A stretch of 64,000 nucleotides of DNA from Caulobacter sp. X (GCF_002742635.1 NZ_PEGF01000001.1:62001-126000); one strand, 5' to 3'; counted from the first letter of the stretch, positions 43,568-52,995 are shown. Notes: generated by a model not told the origin, from the sequence alone. Made by a program: numbers and translations.

Positions 43568-45859
43568 CTAGAACTTTCGGCTGAGGCTGAGACCCCATTC
43601 ACGGGGACGGCCATAGCTGGCCTCCTTCAGCCCGAAGCCGCTGGAAGCATTGCCGGACACCTTGTAGCGCTCGTCCGACAGGTTCGAGCCGAACAGCGCC
43701 ACTTGCCAGAGCTGGTCCGGAGACGCATAGGCCAAGCGCGCGCCGAACAGGTCGTAGGCGGGCTGGGTCAGGTCGGGGTCGTTGGCGACGTCGTTGTAGA
43801 CGGTGCTGTAGTGAGTCCAGTCGGCCCGCGCGGTCACTCGCCCGCCGTTGGGCAGATCGTGGCCGTACTCGACCCCGCCGTTCAGCGTCCACTTGGGCGC
43901 CTTCACGAAATGCGTCGCCAGGGTGATCGGCAGCACCTGACCGGCCGCCAGGCCGTTACCGACCTCGGTGTATTTGGCGTCCATGTAGCCGCCGCCGAAG
44001 TTGAAGCTCCAGTTGGTCGTCGGCCGGGCCTGCAGTTCCACCTCGACGCCCTTGACCTCGCCGGCCGCCGCGTTGGCGACGAAGTTGCGTGGCGTCTGGT
44101 TCACCGTCACCTGGATGTCCTGATAGTCGCTGAAATAGCCGGCGACATTGAGGATCAGGCGGCGGTCCAGCCACGACGTCTTGGCGCCGGCCTCGTAGGT
44201 GAGCAGGGTCTCGGGCTGATATTCAGTGACTTCCGAGGCGTCGTTGAGCGGACGCGCATTGAGGCCGCCGCTCTTGAAGCCCTTGCCGATCGACGCATAG
44301 AGCAGGATGTCGGGCGTGGCCTTATATTCCAGGCCGACTTTCGGCGTGAACGAGTTCCACGACCCGCTTCGCGACAGCTGGGCGATCACGCCGCCGTCGC
44401 GGATGCGGCGGTGATCCAGGACGTAGTCCTTTTCATCGCGGTTGTAGCGCGCGCCCAGCGTGGCGCTGAGGCGGTCGGTCAGGGTCAGGCTGCCTTGGGC
44501 GAAGGCGGCGTAGGTTGTGCTGGTCACCTTGGTGTAGACCGCCGCCGACGGGCTGTAGGGCGGCGGCGAGACGCCGGGGGCCAGACCTAGGGCCAGCTTG
44601 GCGTAGCCGGAGTCGGTGCCGCGCTCGCGGAAGGCGTAGACGCCGGTGACCCAGGTCAGGCGATTGTCGAACGACTGGCCGCTGAGCTGGAATTCCTGGC
44701 TGTATTGCGCCTGGACGTCGTGATTGAAGGTCTCGCGGAACGTAAAGGGCGTATTGTCCCCGTCGCGCGCGAAGGTGGCCTTCAGGCCGCGGATCGCGCT
44801 GATGCTCTTGAAGGACACCGCGCCGAGATCCCAGTCCACGGTGGCCGAGGTCCCCCACAGGTCCAGATCGTTGATGTTCGGGCCTGTGCCATAGGTCGTG
44901 TACGGATCGTTGGTCAGGAACGAGGTGTTGAGCGTCTTGGCGCCGTTCGGCGCGGTGATGCCGAGGCCAGGCGCGACATAGGTGTTGAAGTTGGCGATGA
45001 ACGGTCCGGCCACGAAGCCGGGGACCGAGCCGATCACCAGAAGCTTCTGCGGCGCGGAATGTTCGCGGGCGCGGGTGTAGTCGGCGGACAGATTGACCGT
45101 GACCGCGTCCGAGGCTTCCCAGCGCAGTTGGGCGCGGGCCGCCGTGGCGTTGCGATCGCCCAGGTCGTCGCCGGTCAGGAGGCGCTTGCCATAGCCGTCG
45201 CGCGTGAGGCGGGCGGCCGACAGGCGCGCGGAGACCTTGTCGCCGAGCGGGATGTCGACGTGCCCCTTGACGTCGCGGCGATCGAGACTGCCGATGACGC
45301 CCTCGATCTTGCCCCCGAACACGTCCTTCGGCTGGTCGGTGGTGATGATCACCGCGCCGCCGATGGTGTTCTTGCCGAACAGGGTGCCCTGCGGGCCGCG
45401 CAGCACTTCGATGCGGCTGACATCGAAGGCGTCCAGCGTGCCGCCAATGGAGCGGGCGTAGTAGACGCCGTCGACATAGACCCCGACGCCGGGATCGCTG
45501 AAGATCGCGAAGTCGTTCTGGCCGACGCCCCGGATGAAGACCGTTGCGTTGTAGTTGCCGCCGCTAAGCGCCGCGGCGCCGTCGAAGCGGATGCTGGGCG
45601 CGAACTTGGCGATCTGGTCGACGCTTTCGACGCCGCGGCTCTGCAGGGCCTCTCCGCCAAGCGCCGTGACGGCGACGGGAGTGTCCTGCAGTCGCTCTTC
45701 GCGGCGGCGAGCCGTCACGACGACTTCTTCGATCTGGGCCGTTTGGGTGTCGTTGTTCTGAGCGACGGACGGTGTCGCGATCGCCTGAACACCGGCCACC
45801 GCGCAAGCCATCAGTCCCCCGGCGCGCAGGCGGCCGGAGATAGTCCCAATCCTGGGCAT
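43568..45859 (-). CDS. TonB-dependent receptor
   Basis: A 763-residue receptor with a signal peptide (cleavage near TPSVA-QNN) and a TonB-box-like EEVVVTARRREE. The plug has VFIRGVGQNDFAIFSDPGVGVYVDGVYY and the IEVLRGPQGTLFGKNTIGGAVIITT signature. The barrel ends in LSRKF. The start is ATG 45859, with GGGAGGAAAACCT upstream; a frame open to 46147 lacks a leader. A candidate operator (45917-45937) lies 58 bp upstream. The MhpT-like permease gene behind it on the same strand suggests an aromatic or organic acid substrate. Confidence 0.9.
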   Translation of the reverse strand: MPRIGTISGRLRAGGLMACAVAGVQAIATPSVAQNNDTQTAQIEEVVVTARRREERLQDTPVAVTALGGEALQSRGVESVDQIAKFAPSIRFDGAAALSGGNYNATVFIRGVGQNDFAIFSDPGVGVYVDGVYYARSIGGTLDAFDVSRIEVLRGPQGTLFGKNTIGGAVIITTDQPKDVFGGKIEGVIGSLDRRDVKGHVDIPLGDKVSARLSAARLTRDGYGKRLLTGDDLGDRNATAARAQLRWEASDAVTVNLSADYTRAREHSAPQKLLVIGSVPGFVAGPFIANFNTYVAPGLGITAPNGAKTLNTSFLTNDPYTTYGTGPNINDLDLWGTSATVDWDLGAVSFKSISAIRGLKATFARDGDNTPFTFRETFNHDVQAQYSQEFQLSGQSFDNRLTWVTGVYAFRERGTDSGYAKLALGLAPGVSPPPYSPSAAVYTKVTSTTYAAFAQGSLTLTDRLSATLGARYNRDEKDYVLDHRRIRDGGVIAQLSRSGSWNSFTPKVGLEYKATPDILLYASIGKGFKSGGLNARPLNDASEVTEYQPETLLTYEAGAKTSWLDRRLILNVAGYFSDYQDIQVTVNQTPRNFVANAAAGEVKGVEVELQARPTTNWSFNFGGGYMDAKYTEVGNGLAAGQVLPITLATHFVKAPKWTLNGGVEYGHDLPNGGRVTARADWTHYSTVYNDVANDPDLTQPAYDLFGARLAYASPDQLWQVALFGSNLSDERYKVSGNASSGFGLKEASYGRPREWGLSLSRKF

Positions 45860-45916
45860 AGGTTTTCCTCCCGGTACGTCGATGATCATCCAGCGCGAGC
45901 GCTCGTGACCGTTCTG

Positions 45917-45937
45917 ATTGTTATGCGTACTAACTAT
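45917..45937. promoter_or_regulatory. Operator A of the 21-bp palindrome class
   Basis: ATTGTTA-N7-TAACTAT, a 7-7-7 inverted repeat with 6 of 7 arm positions symmetric, 58 bp upstream of the TBDR start on the minus strand. It belongs to the same class as the sites near 47377, 47994, 55785 and 55904. Confidence 0.5.
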
Positions 45938-46110
45938 TTCAGAGCATGATTGTATGCCGCGTGCAACCGCCTCTCGCGGCGTTCCGAAAATCAAAGAACA
46001 ATGTTGCGTGAAGGTCGCGCTTTGCGAGCCTCGGGCGCACGCAGAGGCATGCGCGCCCGCTCGCGCTGAGCGGACGCGTTCAGCCTCTCGACAACCGAGA
46101 AGGCTTGGAC

Positions 46111-47334
46111 TTAGTCGTCGCTGGAAGTCGTGCGGCCGCTCAGCCACAGGCAGGCGACGCCGCCAGCCGCGAGGATGGGCAGAAGCGCCAGGAGAACTTG
46201 GCTGGGCGGCCGTCCCGCGCCGATCAGCGACGCCGCCAGCAAGGGACCGGCGGCCGAGCCTAGGCGGCCCATGACGACGGCTGCGCCGACGCCGGTGCCC
46301 CGCAGGCGGGTAGGATAGAAACTCGGCGCCATGCCATAGACCGTGGACTGGACGCCCGAGATCGTGGCGCCGACCGCCGCGCCCACGACCAGGAAGATCG
46401 AGAGCGAGGCGGGCGCCGAGGCCGCGGCGGTCAGCGCGATGGCCGAGGCGCCGAAGACCGCGAGTATGGTCAGGGTTCGTCTGTTGGGGTGATCCATCAG
46501 CCAGCCCGTCGCGACGCTGCCAACTGCCCCGGCGAGGTTGAAGGCCATTTGCACCAGCCCCGCATCGGGTCGGCTAAGGCCCTTGCCGATCAGCAGCGAC
46601 GGCAGCCAGCTCAGCAACAGGTACATGATCAGCAGCGCCAGAAAGAACGCGACCCACAGAAGGAGCGTCGTCAGGCCGCGTCCGTCGCCAAACGCGGCTT
46701 CGGCGAAGCCGGCCTTCTGGACGGAGGCGTCGCGAGCCTCGGCAATAGGTTTCGGCGGATCGGGCAAAAGGGGAATGGCCAGCACCAGGGCGAGCAGGGG
46801 ACCGGCGCCGCCGACATGGAAGATCACCCGCCAATCCGAAGGATCGGCGCCGGCTAGGCTGACCAGACTGGCGATCGCCCCGCCGCAGGGCAGGCCCGCA
46901 TAGAGAAAGCCGACGGCCCGGCTGCGCAGACGAGGCTCGACGCTCTCGGCGACGATCGCGATCAGGTTCGGCAAGGCGCCGCCCAGGCCCACGCCGGTCA
47001 GGAAGCGGGCGAGGAGAAGGCTGTTGAGGTCGTTCGCAAGGCCGGTCGCGATCGACAGCAGGCCAAAGACGGCCACGGAGAAGAGCAGGGTGGTCTTGCG
47101 CCCCAGTCGATCGGAGAGGCGGCCTCCGATGGCGGCGCCGAACATCAAGCCGAACGTGCTGACGCTGAAGAACCATCCGAGAGCGTCGGGCGAGAGCCCC
47201 AGGTCCGGCGCCAAGCGAGGCGCGGCCACGCCCGCCGATTGCAGGTCAAAGCCTTCGAAGACGGCCAAAAGACAACAAATGGCGACGGCGGTCAGGCTCG
47301 TGCGCCCACGCGCCATGTCGTTTCCATCGATCAT
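46111..47334 (-). CDS. MFS transporter, aromatic acid:H+ symporter type (MhpT-like)
   Basis: A 407-residue permease. The N-terminal CLLAVFEGFDLQSAGVAAPRLAPDLGLS and the GRLSDRLGRKTTLL loop are close to MhpT and other AAHS transporters that import hydroxyphenyl-propionates, benzoates or similar acids. The start is ATG 47334 with GGAGG 5 nt upstream. It is divergent from the MarR gene at 47481, with a candidate operator between them, and precedes the TBDR on the same strand. Inner-membrane partner of that receptor is a likely role. Confidence 0.85.
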   Translation of the reverse strand: MIDGNDMARGRTSLTAVAICCLLAVFEGFDLQSAGVAAPRLAPDLGLSPDALGWFFSVSTFGLMFGAAIGGRLSDRLGRKTTLLFSVAVFGLLSIATGLANDLNSLLLARFLTGVGLGGALPNLIAIVAESVEPRLRSRAVGFLYAGLPCGGAIASLVSLAGADPSDWRVIFHVGGAGPLLALVLAIPLLPDPPKPIAEARDASVQKAGFAEAAFGDGRGLTTLLLWVAFFLALLIMYLLLSWLPSLLIGKGLSRPDAGLVQMAFNLAGAVGSVATGWLMDHPNRRTLTILAVFGASAIALTAAASAPASLSIFLVVGAAVGATISGVQSTVYGMAPSFYPTRLRGTGVGAAVVMGRLGSAAGPLLAASLIGAGRPPSQVLLALLPILAAGGVACLWLSGRTTSSDD

Positions 47335-47376
47335 GGATCCTCCCCCTTCTCATCATCGCGCTCTGCGTCGCGTCTT

Positions 47377-47397
47377 TTTGATATGTGTCATAACTAT
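47377..47397. promoter_or_regulatory. Operator B of the 21-bp palindrome class
   Basis: TTTGATA-N7-TAACTAT lies in the divergent region between the MhpT-like and MarR genes. The right arm matches operator A exactly; the left arm is degenerate (4 of 7). It is the weakest of the five sites. Confidence 0.35.
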
Positions 47398-47480
47398 TAT
47401 AGAATGTCGCTCCTATTCGCGACGATCGGCGCGAATCCGCTCGCCGTGCTACGAACGGGCAAGGCGAGGAAGACGCGTTG

Positions 47481-47945
47481 ATGGCTAACGCTGCGGAACT
47501 TAAGGCGACGACGGAGGCAACCCCTTCGTTGGGCGGGTTGGAGACCACCGTGGGCTTCGTGCTTCGCCTGGCGCAGGTCGCGGTGTTCAAGGATCTCTTG
47601 GCGGCGCTCAAGCCCTTTGACCTGCGCGTCACGGATCTCTCCGTCCTGCTGGTCATCGAAGCCACGCCCGGCCTCCAGCAACGGGCGATCGGCGACATGC
47701 TGCGCATTCAGCGTCCGAACCTCGTGATCATCCTCGACCAGTTGCAGGCCAGAGGCCTTGTGCGGCGCGATCCGGTTCCTGGCGACCGACGCTCCTATGC
47801 GCTCTCGATAACCCCCGAGGGCTCGGCGCTGCTGCAGGGGGCGAAAGCGGCGCACGCCGCGCACGACAAGAAGGTGCTGACGGCGCTCGGCGACCTCAAG
47901 AAAGAGCAGATTCTGGCCGTGCTGGAGCGGATCGCCGAGATCTAG
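47481..47945 (+). CDS. MarR-family transcriptional regulator
   Basis: A 154-residue MarR regulator. The winged helix is visible as LQQRAIGDMLRIQRPNLVIILDQLQARGLVRRDPVPGDRRSYALSITPEG, with the wing Arg pair in GDRRS. Such proteins are released from DNA by aromatic or phenolic ligands. Its position divergent from an aromatic-acid permease supports control of that gene and perhaps of the receptor at 45859. The start is ATG 47481 (GAGGAAG upstream); a TTG one codon earlier is possible. Confidence 0.87.
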   Translation: MANAAELKATTEATPSLGGLETTVGFVLRLAQVAVFKDLLAALKPFDLRVTDLSVLLVIEATPGLQQRAIGDMLRIQRPNLVIILDQLQARGLVRRDPVPGDRRSYALSITPEGSALLQGAKAAHAAHDKKVLTALGDLKKEQILAVLERIAEI

Positions 47946-47993
47946 CTCCGCCAGCGAGGCGACCGCGCCCAGGGCAAATAAGCCTTCTGCCAA

Positions 47994-48014
47994 ATGATTT
48001 GCGCTGCAAACAAT
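47994..48014. promoter_or_regulatory. Operator C of the 21-bp palindrome class
   Basis: ATGATTT-N7-AAACAAT, with arms that extend symmetrically into the spacer (TGC/GCA), 63 bp upstream of the MFS start at 48078. The right arm equals that of operator D. Confidence 0.45.
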
Positions 48015-48077
48015 ATGATGTAGAAACAAATAAAGCGCCCGCCGAAGGCGCGGCGACGGTCGCCATGGAGGAAACCT

Positions 48078-49493
48078 ATGTCTGACGCCGTGCGCGGAGA
48101 CGTCGATGCGTCCCAGGCTGGCGCGACGAGCAAGATCGTCTGGCGACCTTATCACATCTACATCGTCGCTCTGCTGTTGCTGATCACGATCTGCAACTAC
48201 CTCGACCGGATCGTGCTCAACGTTCTGCAAGAGCCCATCAAGCGCGAGCTGCGGCTCAGCGACTGGCAGCTAGGCTTGCTGAGCGGTCCGGCTTTCGCGC
48301 TGTTCTACTCCGTCGCTGGCATCCCGGTGGCGAGGTTGGCCGAGCGGACCAACCGCGCTCGCCTGATGGCGGCGGTGGTCGCGGTCTGGTCGGCGATGAC
48401 GGCGCTTTGCGGCGTCGCCCAAGGCTTTGTCCAACTGCTGCTGTTTCGCGTCGGCGTCGGCATGGGGGAGGGCGGCTGCCTTCCGGTCAGCCATTCGCTG
48501 CTGGCCGACAACTTCAGCATGCGCCAACGCGGCATGGTCATGTCGATCGTCAGCACGGCGCCATCCTTCGCCACCATCCTGGCGCCGATCGTCGGGGGGC
48601 TGGTCGCCCAGCATTGGGGCTGGCGCGCCGCGTTCCTGGTCGTGGGCCTGCCGGGATTGGTGCTGGCCCTGCTGGCCTGGCTGACGCTTCGGGAGCCTCG
48701 CGACCGGGTCCAGACCGACACCTTCGCGAAGGTCGAAGCAAAGTCCAATTCCACCTTCCTCGCCGACCTGGGCGTCCTGCTGCGCAATCCGGCCTTCGTG
48801 ATGCTGGTGGTGGGCGGGGCCTTCATCGGCTTGGCCTATAACGGCGTCACGGTCTTCACCGTCTCCTTCATGATCCGCACCCATGGTCTGACTCTGTCCG
48901 AGGCGGGCGGCGTCGTGGGCCTGGGGGGGATGCTCGGCCTGGCTGGAACCTTTCTGGGCGGCCTGGCGGCCGACAAGCTGGCCGACGCGCGCGGACGCTC
49001 ATACGTGCTGGTGCCAGCGGTCGGCGGCGTCCTGACCTGCCTCTTCTATGGCCTGGCCTTCGCCCAGCAGAACTGGACGCTGGGGCTTCCGCTGCTGCTG
49101 GCAGCCTCGGTCGCCTACAATCTTAAGAATGGGCCGATGTACGCCGCGGTGCAGAATATCGTGCCCGGCACGATGCGGGCCACGGGGGCGGCCGTGTTCA
49201 TGTTCGGCGCGACCGTGGTCGGCGGCATGACCGGTCCGCTGCTGGCGGGCGGGGTCAGCGACAGCGTCGCCGGCCACGCCTTCCCGGCCGCGCTTGGCGT
49301 GTTCCATGCCGCCTGTCCTGGCGGCCGGGCGGTCAAGGGGGCGGCCACGGACGTCGCGCAGGCTTGCGCTCATGCTTCCGCCGCGGGCCTGCAGACGGCG
49401 CTGGTCGTGGTCTCCATGGGCTTTCTGCTCGCGGCGATCTTCCTGGTGATCGGCGCGCGCTGGCTGAAAGCCAACGAGCCGGCGGCCGCTTAA
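48078..49493 (+). CDS. MFS transporter (spinster-like)
   Basis: A 471-residue, 12-helix permease. TICNYLDRIVLNVLQEPIKRELRLSDWQLGLLSGPAFALFY and GMGEGGCLPVSHSLLADNF are typical of the spinster-type branch common in sphingomonads and caulobacters, usually next to TBDRs. GGAGG precedes the ATG at 48078. An insert in the last periplasmic loop (GRAVKGAATDVAQACAHASA) is also typical. It ends 4 bp from the convergent MarR gene. Substrate unknown; operator C links it to the surrounding regulon. Confidence 0.83.
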   Translation: MSDAVRGDVDASQAGATSKIVWRPYHIYIVALLLLITICNYLDRIVLNVLQEPIKRELRLSDWQLGLLSGPAFALFYSVAGIPVARLAERTNRARLMAAVVAVWSAMTALCGVAQGFVQLLLFRVGVGMGEGGCLPVSHSLLADNFSMRQRGMVMSIVSTAPSFATILAPIVGGLVAQHWGWRAAFLVVGLPGLVLALLAWLTLREPRDRVQTDTFAKVEAKSNSTFLADLGVLLRNPAFVMLVVGGAFIGLAYNGVTVFTVSFMIRTHGLTLSEAGGVVGLGGMLGLAGTFLGGLAADKLADARGRSYVLVPAVGGVLTCLFYGLAFAQQNWTLGLPLLLAASVAYNLKNGPMYAAVQNIVPGTMRATGAAVFMFGATVVGGMTGPLLAGGVSDSVAGHAFPAALGVFHAACPGGRAVKGAATDVAQACAHASAAGLQTALVVVSMGFLLAAIFLVIGARWLKANEPAAA

Positions 49494-49497
49494 GGTT

Positions 49498-49998
49498 TTA
49501 CTGATCGCTGTCCGCGAAGCAGCGCTTGTAGAGCTTGTCGAGCAGCGTGTGCAGGATCTGATGTTCCTGGTCGGTCAACGCCGTCTTGATCGACGCCTCG
49601 TTGACGTGGGCCAGGGCGCGCATCTCTTCCAGCGCCTTCAGCCCGACGGGCGTGGCGAACAGGAGATGACGGCGCCGATCGGTCTGTGAGCGCTGGCGCA
49701 TGGTCCATCCCAGGCGCTCCATATTGTCGAGAATGGCGACGATCGTCGCCTTGTCGAACCCGACCTCGCGAGCCAGCGTCTTCTGCGAAAGCCCCGGGTT
49801 AGCCGCGATCAGGGCCAGCGCCGAGAACGCGCCAGGACGAATTTCCTCGCGGTCCAGCAGGGCGTTGAAGGCGCGCGACAGGTGGTTCTGGATCCGGCGG
49901 ATCCGGAAGCCGACCAAGTCGTCGAGCACCCCAAGGGAAATCTCGCCTCGGGGTTCGTCGTCTTCAACGGTCGCGATGGGCTCGGCCTTGGCGGTCAT
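49498..49998 (-). CDS. MarR-family transcriptional regulator (second)
   Basis: A 166-residue MarR protein. The DNA-binding part is LSQKTLAREVGFDKATIVAILDNMERLGWTMRQRSQTDRRRHLLFATPVG, with the wing Arg run DRRRH. It is the last gene of the minus-strand unit TBDR-CocE-CapA-MarR and so probably autoregulates that unit, for example through operators D and E at 55.8-55.9 kb. Its sequence differs from the first MarR protein, so they are not recent duplicates. Confidence 0.85.
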   Translation of the reverse strand: MTAKAEPIATVEDDEPRGEISLGVLDDLVGFRIRRIQNHLSRAFNALLDREEIRPGAFSALALIAANPGLSQKTLAREVGFDKATIVAILDNMERLGWTMRQRSQTDRRRHLLFATPVGLKALEEMRALAHVNEASIKTALTDQEHQILHTLLDKLYKRCFADSDQ

Positions 49999-50062
49999 CG
50001 GCGGTCTGTTTCTCCGGCGGCTGAATGACTTCCTCGTCGATTTAGTCTGTCGCGGTCAATGG

Positions 50063-51193
50063 TCATGCGCCTTTGAAGACGACGCGGTCGCCCTCCCAGG
50101 CGAACTCGGTTTTGAGCCCGGCCTTATGGCTGATCGCCGCGACATAGTCGGCTACCCCGCGACCGCGCGCGTCGGCGCCGAGCGGTTCTGGCTGGCCTGT
50201 CGGCGTCATCCAGATAGGCCGGAACCCGGGACTGATCGCGCCGCTCGCATCGATGTGGCAGGCGGCGACCATGCCGTTCTTGGCCTCCGGATGGAAGGGA
50301 TAGAGCGGGTAGTCCGGATCGGGCTCGAAACCGAACAGCGCCTTGCGCTTTTCCGCCCACGCGCGGCGGACCGGATTGTCGTTGCCCTCCGCCGTCAGGG
50401 CGCGCGTGACGGTGACGAAGTTGCCTAGGCCATGGAAGATCGGCTTACCGCGCCAGACCTCGACGCCCCGCAGGATGTGGGCGTGGTGGCCGATGACAAT
50501 GTCGGCGCCGGCTTCGATCGCCGCTCGCGACACCGCTTTCTCGTACATGGCGATATGGGCCGGGGTGTGGACCACGCCCTTGTGGAAGGCCACGACCAGC
50601 ACGTCGACCCGATCGCGGATCCCGGCGATGTCGGTCTGCATGGCCTCGACCGTGTCGGGATCGGCGAAGGTGTAGACCTTGGGCGGGCCGCCGGGATTGG
50701 CGTTCTCGAGCTCGTAGTGGGTAATGATCTTCAGATAGGCGCAGCCCGCGCGTTTCTGCCCCGCCCAGCCATCCTTAGGGCCCACGCAGTTATAGCTCAG
50801 CAGGCCGACGCGAAGACCGCCTCGTGACGCCAAGGCGGGGCGTCGGGCCTGAGCGAGATCGAGCCCCGCGCCGGCGCTGACGATCCCCTGGGCGGTCAGG
50901 TTGGCGATGGTGTCCTCGATGCCTTCGCCGCCGCGATCATGGATGTGATTGCCGGCCAGACTGACCATGTGGAAGCCCGCTCGGCCGACCGCCTTCAGGT
51001 TCTCCGGATCGCTGGCTGGAGCCGGAATGTCGCCGACCGACTCCTGACCGCGGGTGGTGTGCGGCACCTCGACGTGGCCGATCAGCAGGTCGGCTTCCGC
51101 CAGCAGCGGTCTTGTCTTGTCGAAGAAGAAGTCGGCGTTCGGTTCGTCCAGCACGAGGTCGCCGGTCATGTAGAGCTTGAAGGGCGCGGTCAT
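50063..51193 (-). CDS. CapA-like metallophosphatase-fold protein
   Basis: A 376-residue protein of the CapA/PgsA (poly-gamma-glutamate) family with a calcineurin-like metal site: TGDLVLDE, IGHVEVP, LAGNHIHDRG, IGHHAHILRG and HGLGNF. It has no membrane anchor, unlike CapA of capsule operons, and no pgsB or pgsC neighbour. It overlaps the upstream CocE-like gene by ATGA, so it is part of a catabolic operon. Its substrate may be a phosphate ester or a gamma-glutamyl or peptide-like bond. A longer frame to 51583 lies inside the hydrolase gene. Confidence 0.75.
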   Translation of the reverse strand: MTAPFKLYMTGDLVLDEPNADFFFDKTRPLLAEADLLIGHVEVPHTTRGQESVGDIPAPASDPENLKAVGRAGFHMVSLAGNHIHDRGGEGIEDTIANLTAQGIVSAGAGLDLAQARRPALASRGGLRVGLLSYNCVGPKDGWAGQKRAGCAYLKIITHYELENANPGGPPKVYTFADPDTVEAMQTDIAGIRDRVDVLVVAFHKGVVHTPAHIAMYEKAVSRAAIEAGADIVIGHHAHILRGVEVWRGKPIFHGLGNFVTVTRALTAEGNDNPVRRAWAEKRKALFGFEPDPDYPLYPFHPEAKNGMVAACHIDASGAISPGFRPIWMTPTGQPEPLGADARGRGVADYVAAISHKAGLKTEFAWEGDRVVFKGA

Positions 51194-52917
51194 GGGGCGC
51201 TCCGCACCGGCAGTGTCACGCTGGACGGCGTGTCGCCGCCCGTGTGCAGGGTCAGGGTTGGCGGCGGTGTCGTTTCGGTCCGGGCGCGCTCGCGCGGCTC
51301 GGCGCCGCTGACAGCGATCCGCACGCGGTGACCGGCCTTGAAGACGTAGGACACCGCCAGCATGTCGAACGACACACGCACGGGCTCGCCGGCCTTCAGC
51401 GGCTGATGATCCTCGGTCCAGGCCCGGCGCCAAGGCGTACCGATCGTGTCCCACGGGGCGGTCACGACCTTGCGCAGCGAAGCGCGCTGGCGTCCCTCGC
51501 TCACCACGGTCACCGAACCGTCCGGCGCGACGTCCTCCAGATAGGCGAACACCGCCTGTTCCGGCGCGTTGGACGAAATCCACAGGTCGGCGAGCGGCGA
51601 GCCGGTCATCTCGATATCGGCCTTCAGCTCAGGACCGCTGTAGACGAAGCTGGCCTTGGCCGGATGACAGGGCTGGGCGAAGGGGCCCCAATTTGGCTTT
51701 ACCGGATCGGGCGGACAGGTGGGGGCGTAGTCGACCGTGACGCTGCTCGCGGCGGTCCTGGCGGCCGGCTTGGCCTTCAACTGCTCGGCGTCGAGGAAGA
51801 GCGCATTGCGCGGATCGGGACGCGGCCAACGCTCGGCCGAGCGCCACTCCTGGCCCTTGGGCGCGCCGATTGTGAAGTAGCGGATCGGAGCGTCGGTCTC
51901 GATGCCAGTGGCTTCGCCCTTCAGATAGTGGTCGAAGAAACGCAGCTGCTCGGCGCGCAGATCAAAGCCGTCGTTCAGGCAGTGCCGCCAGGGACCGATC
52001 ACGATGCGCGCCTGGCCCGGCAGGTTGGCCTGGGCGATGAGGCCCTCGGTGCGGAAGTCGTCGTACCAGCCGCCCTGGATGTAGAGCGGCACGTTCGAAG
52101 CCTTCAGCTGACTCAGATAGGCGCCAATGCTGACCTCGCCCCAGAACTTGGCCATGACCAGCGGCGACCAGCTGTCGCGATAGGGCATGGATTTCATCAG
52201 CTCGAGCAGGTTGGTCGACTTCTGATGTTCCTCGGCAGCCTGGCGAAGCTGGACGCGGTCTTCGTCGCCCTGAACGGGCGTGGCCTTCATGTCGTCCTCG
52301 AGGCTTCGTGTCGGGCCGGTGCCGTATTGGGCGATGATCCCACCGCGCGTGTGGCCGTCATAGCGCTCCCAGGCGAAGCACCCCGCGAAGGCGGCCTTCA
52401 GATGCGGCGGACGGGCGATAAGCGCGTGCATCACCGCTTCGCCGGTGTTCGAGCAGCCGTACATGCCGATTTGGCCGTTCGACCATGGTTGAGCGGCCAG
52501 CCATTCGGTGATCTCGTAGGCGTCAAAGCCTTCGGTGAAGTCCTCGTAGCCTCGTCGAACGCCGAACGAGGCGCCGTTGCCCCGGCGCGCGACGATCGCC
52601 ACGACATAGCCTGCGCGGGTGAGATCGGTCAGCGATTGGGCCGCGCCCGTCTCGCGCACGCCGGACTTCTCGATGTCCAGCGTATGGTGCCAGATGACCG
52701 GCAGGGGCGTGTCCACCGGCCTGCCGTCGATGGCGGGACGGTGGAGCGAGATCGCGATCTTCGTCCCATCGCGCATCGGCAGGTAGAACGAGGTCGCGAC
52801 TTGCTGCGAATAGGTCTCTTTCGGCGCATAGGCGCCAAAGCTGGCCGGCGGGGCGGCCGCGGCGCTGACGGCGGCGGCCGACAGAACGGCGGCGAGGGCG
52901 CTCGCTGAACACTTCAT
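51190..52917 (-). CDS. CocE/NonD-family secreted hydrolase
   Basis: A 575-residue X-Pro dipeptidyl-peptidase/cocaine-esterase-type alpha/beta hydrolase. The signal peptide is visible (LSAAAVSAAAA). The nucleophile elbow is GCSNTG (Ser156), and the jelly-roll C-terminal domain starts near residue 400 (TGSPLADLWISSN). These enzymes cleave esters, amides or acyl-amino bonds. It lies after a strong terminator hairpin behind the TBDR and overlaps the CapA-like gene by 4 bp. Likely periplasmic release of an acid from a larger ester or amide. Confidence 0.85.
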   Translation of the reverse strand: MKCSASALAAVLSAAAVSAAAAPPASFGAYAPKETYSQQVATSFYLPMRDGTKIAISLHRPAIDGRPVDTPLPVIWHHTLDIEKSGVRETGAAQSLTDLTRAGYVVAIVARRGNGASFGVRRGYEDFTEGFDAYEITEWLAAQPWSNGQIGMYGCSNTGEAVMHALIARPPHLKAAFAGCFAWERYDGHTRGGIIAQYGTGPTRSLEDDMKATPVQGDEDRVQLRQAAEEHQKSTNLLELMKSMPYRDSWSPLVMAKFWGEVSIGAYLSQLKASNVPLYIQGGWYDDFRTEGLIAQANLPGQARIVIGPWRHCLNDGFDLRAEQLRFFDHYLKGEATGIETDAPIRYFTIGAPKGQEWRSAERWPRPDPRNALFLDAEQLKAKPAARTAASSVTVDYAPTCPPDPVKPNWGPFAQPCHPAKASFVYSGPELKADIEMTGSPLADLWISSNAPEQAVFAYLEDVAPDGSVTVVSEGRQRASLRKVVTAPWDTIGTPWRRAWTEDHQPLKAGEPVRVSFDMLAVSYVFKAGHRVRIAVSGAEPRERARTETTPPPTLTLHTGGDTPSSVTLPVRSAP

Positions 52918-52930
52918 ACGAAGCTCACTG

Positions 52931-52966
52931 AAAAAGAAGCGGCGGGCGAAGCCAAGCTCGCCCGCC
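52931..52966 (-). terminator. Rho-independent terminator after the TBDR
   Basis: Read on the minus strand, GGCGGGCGA-N8-TCGCCCGCC forms a 9-bp stem followed by GCTTCTTTTT, a classical intrinsic terminator. It lies 30 bp after the receptor stop (52996) and 14 bp before the CocE start. It probably lowers expression of the enzyme genes relative to the receptor. Confidence 0.85.
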
Positions 52967-52995
52967 AAAGGTGTTCCCGGGGGGAAGATCGGAGA

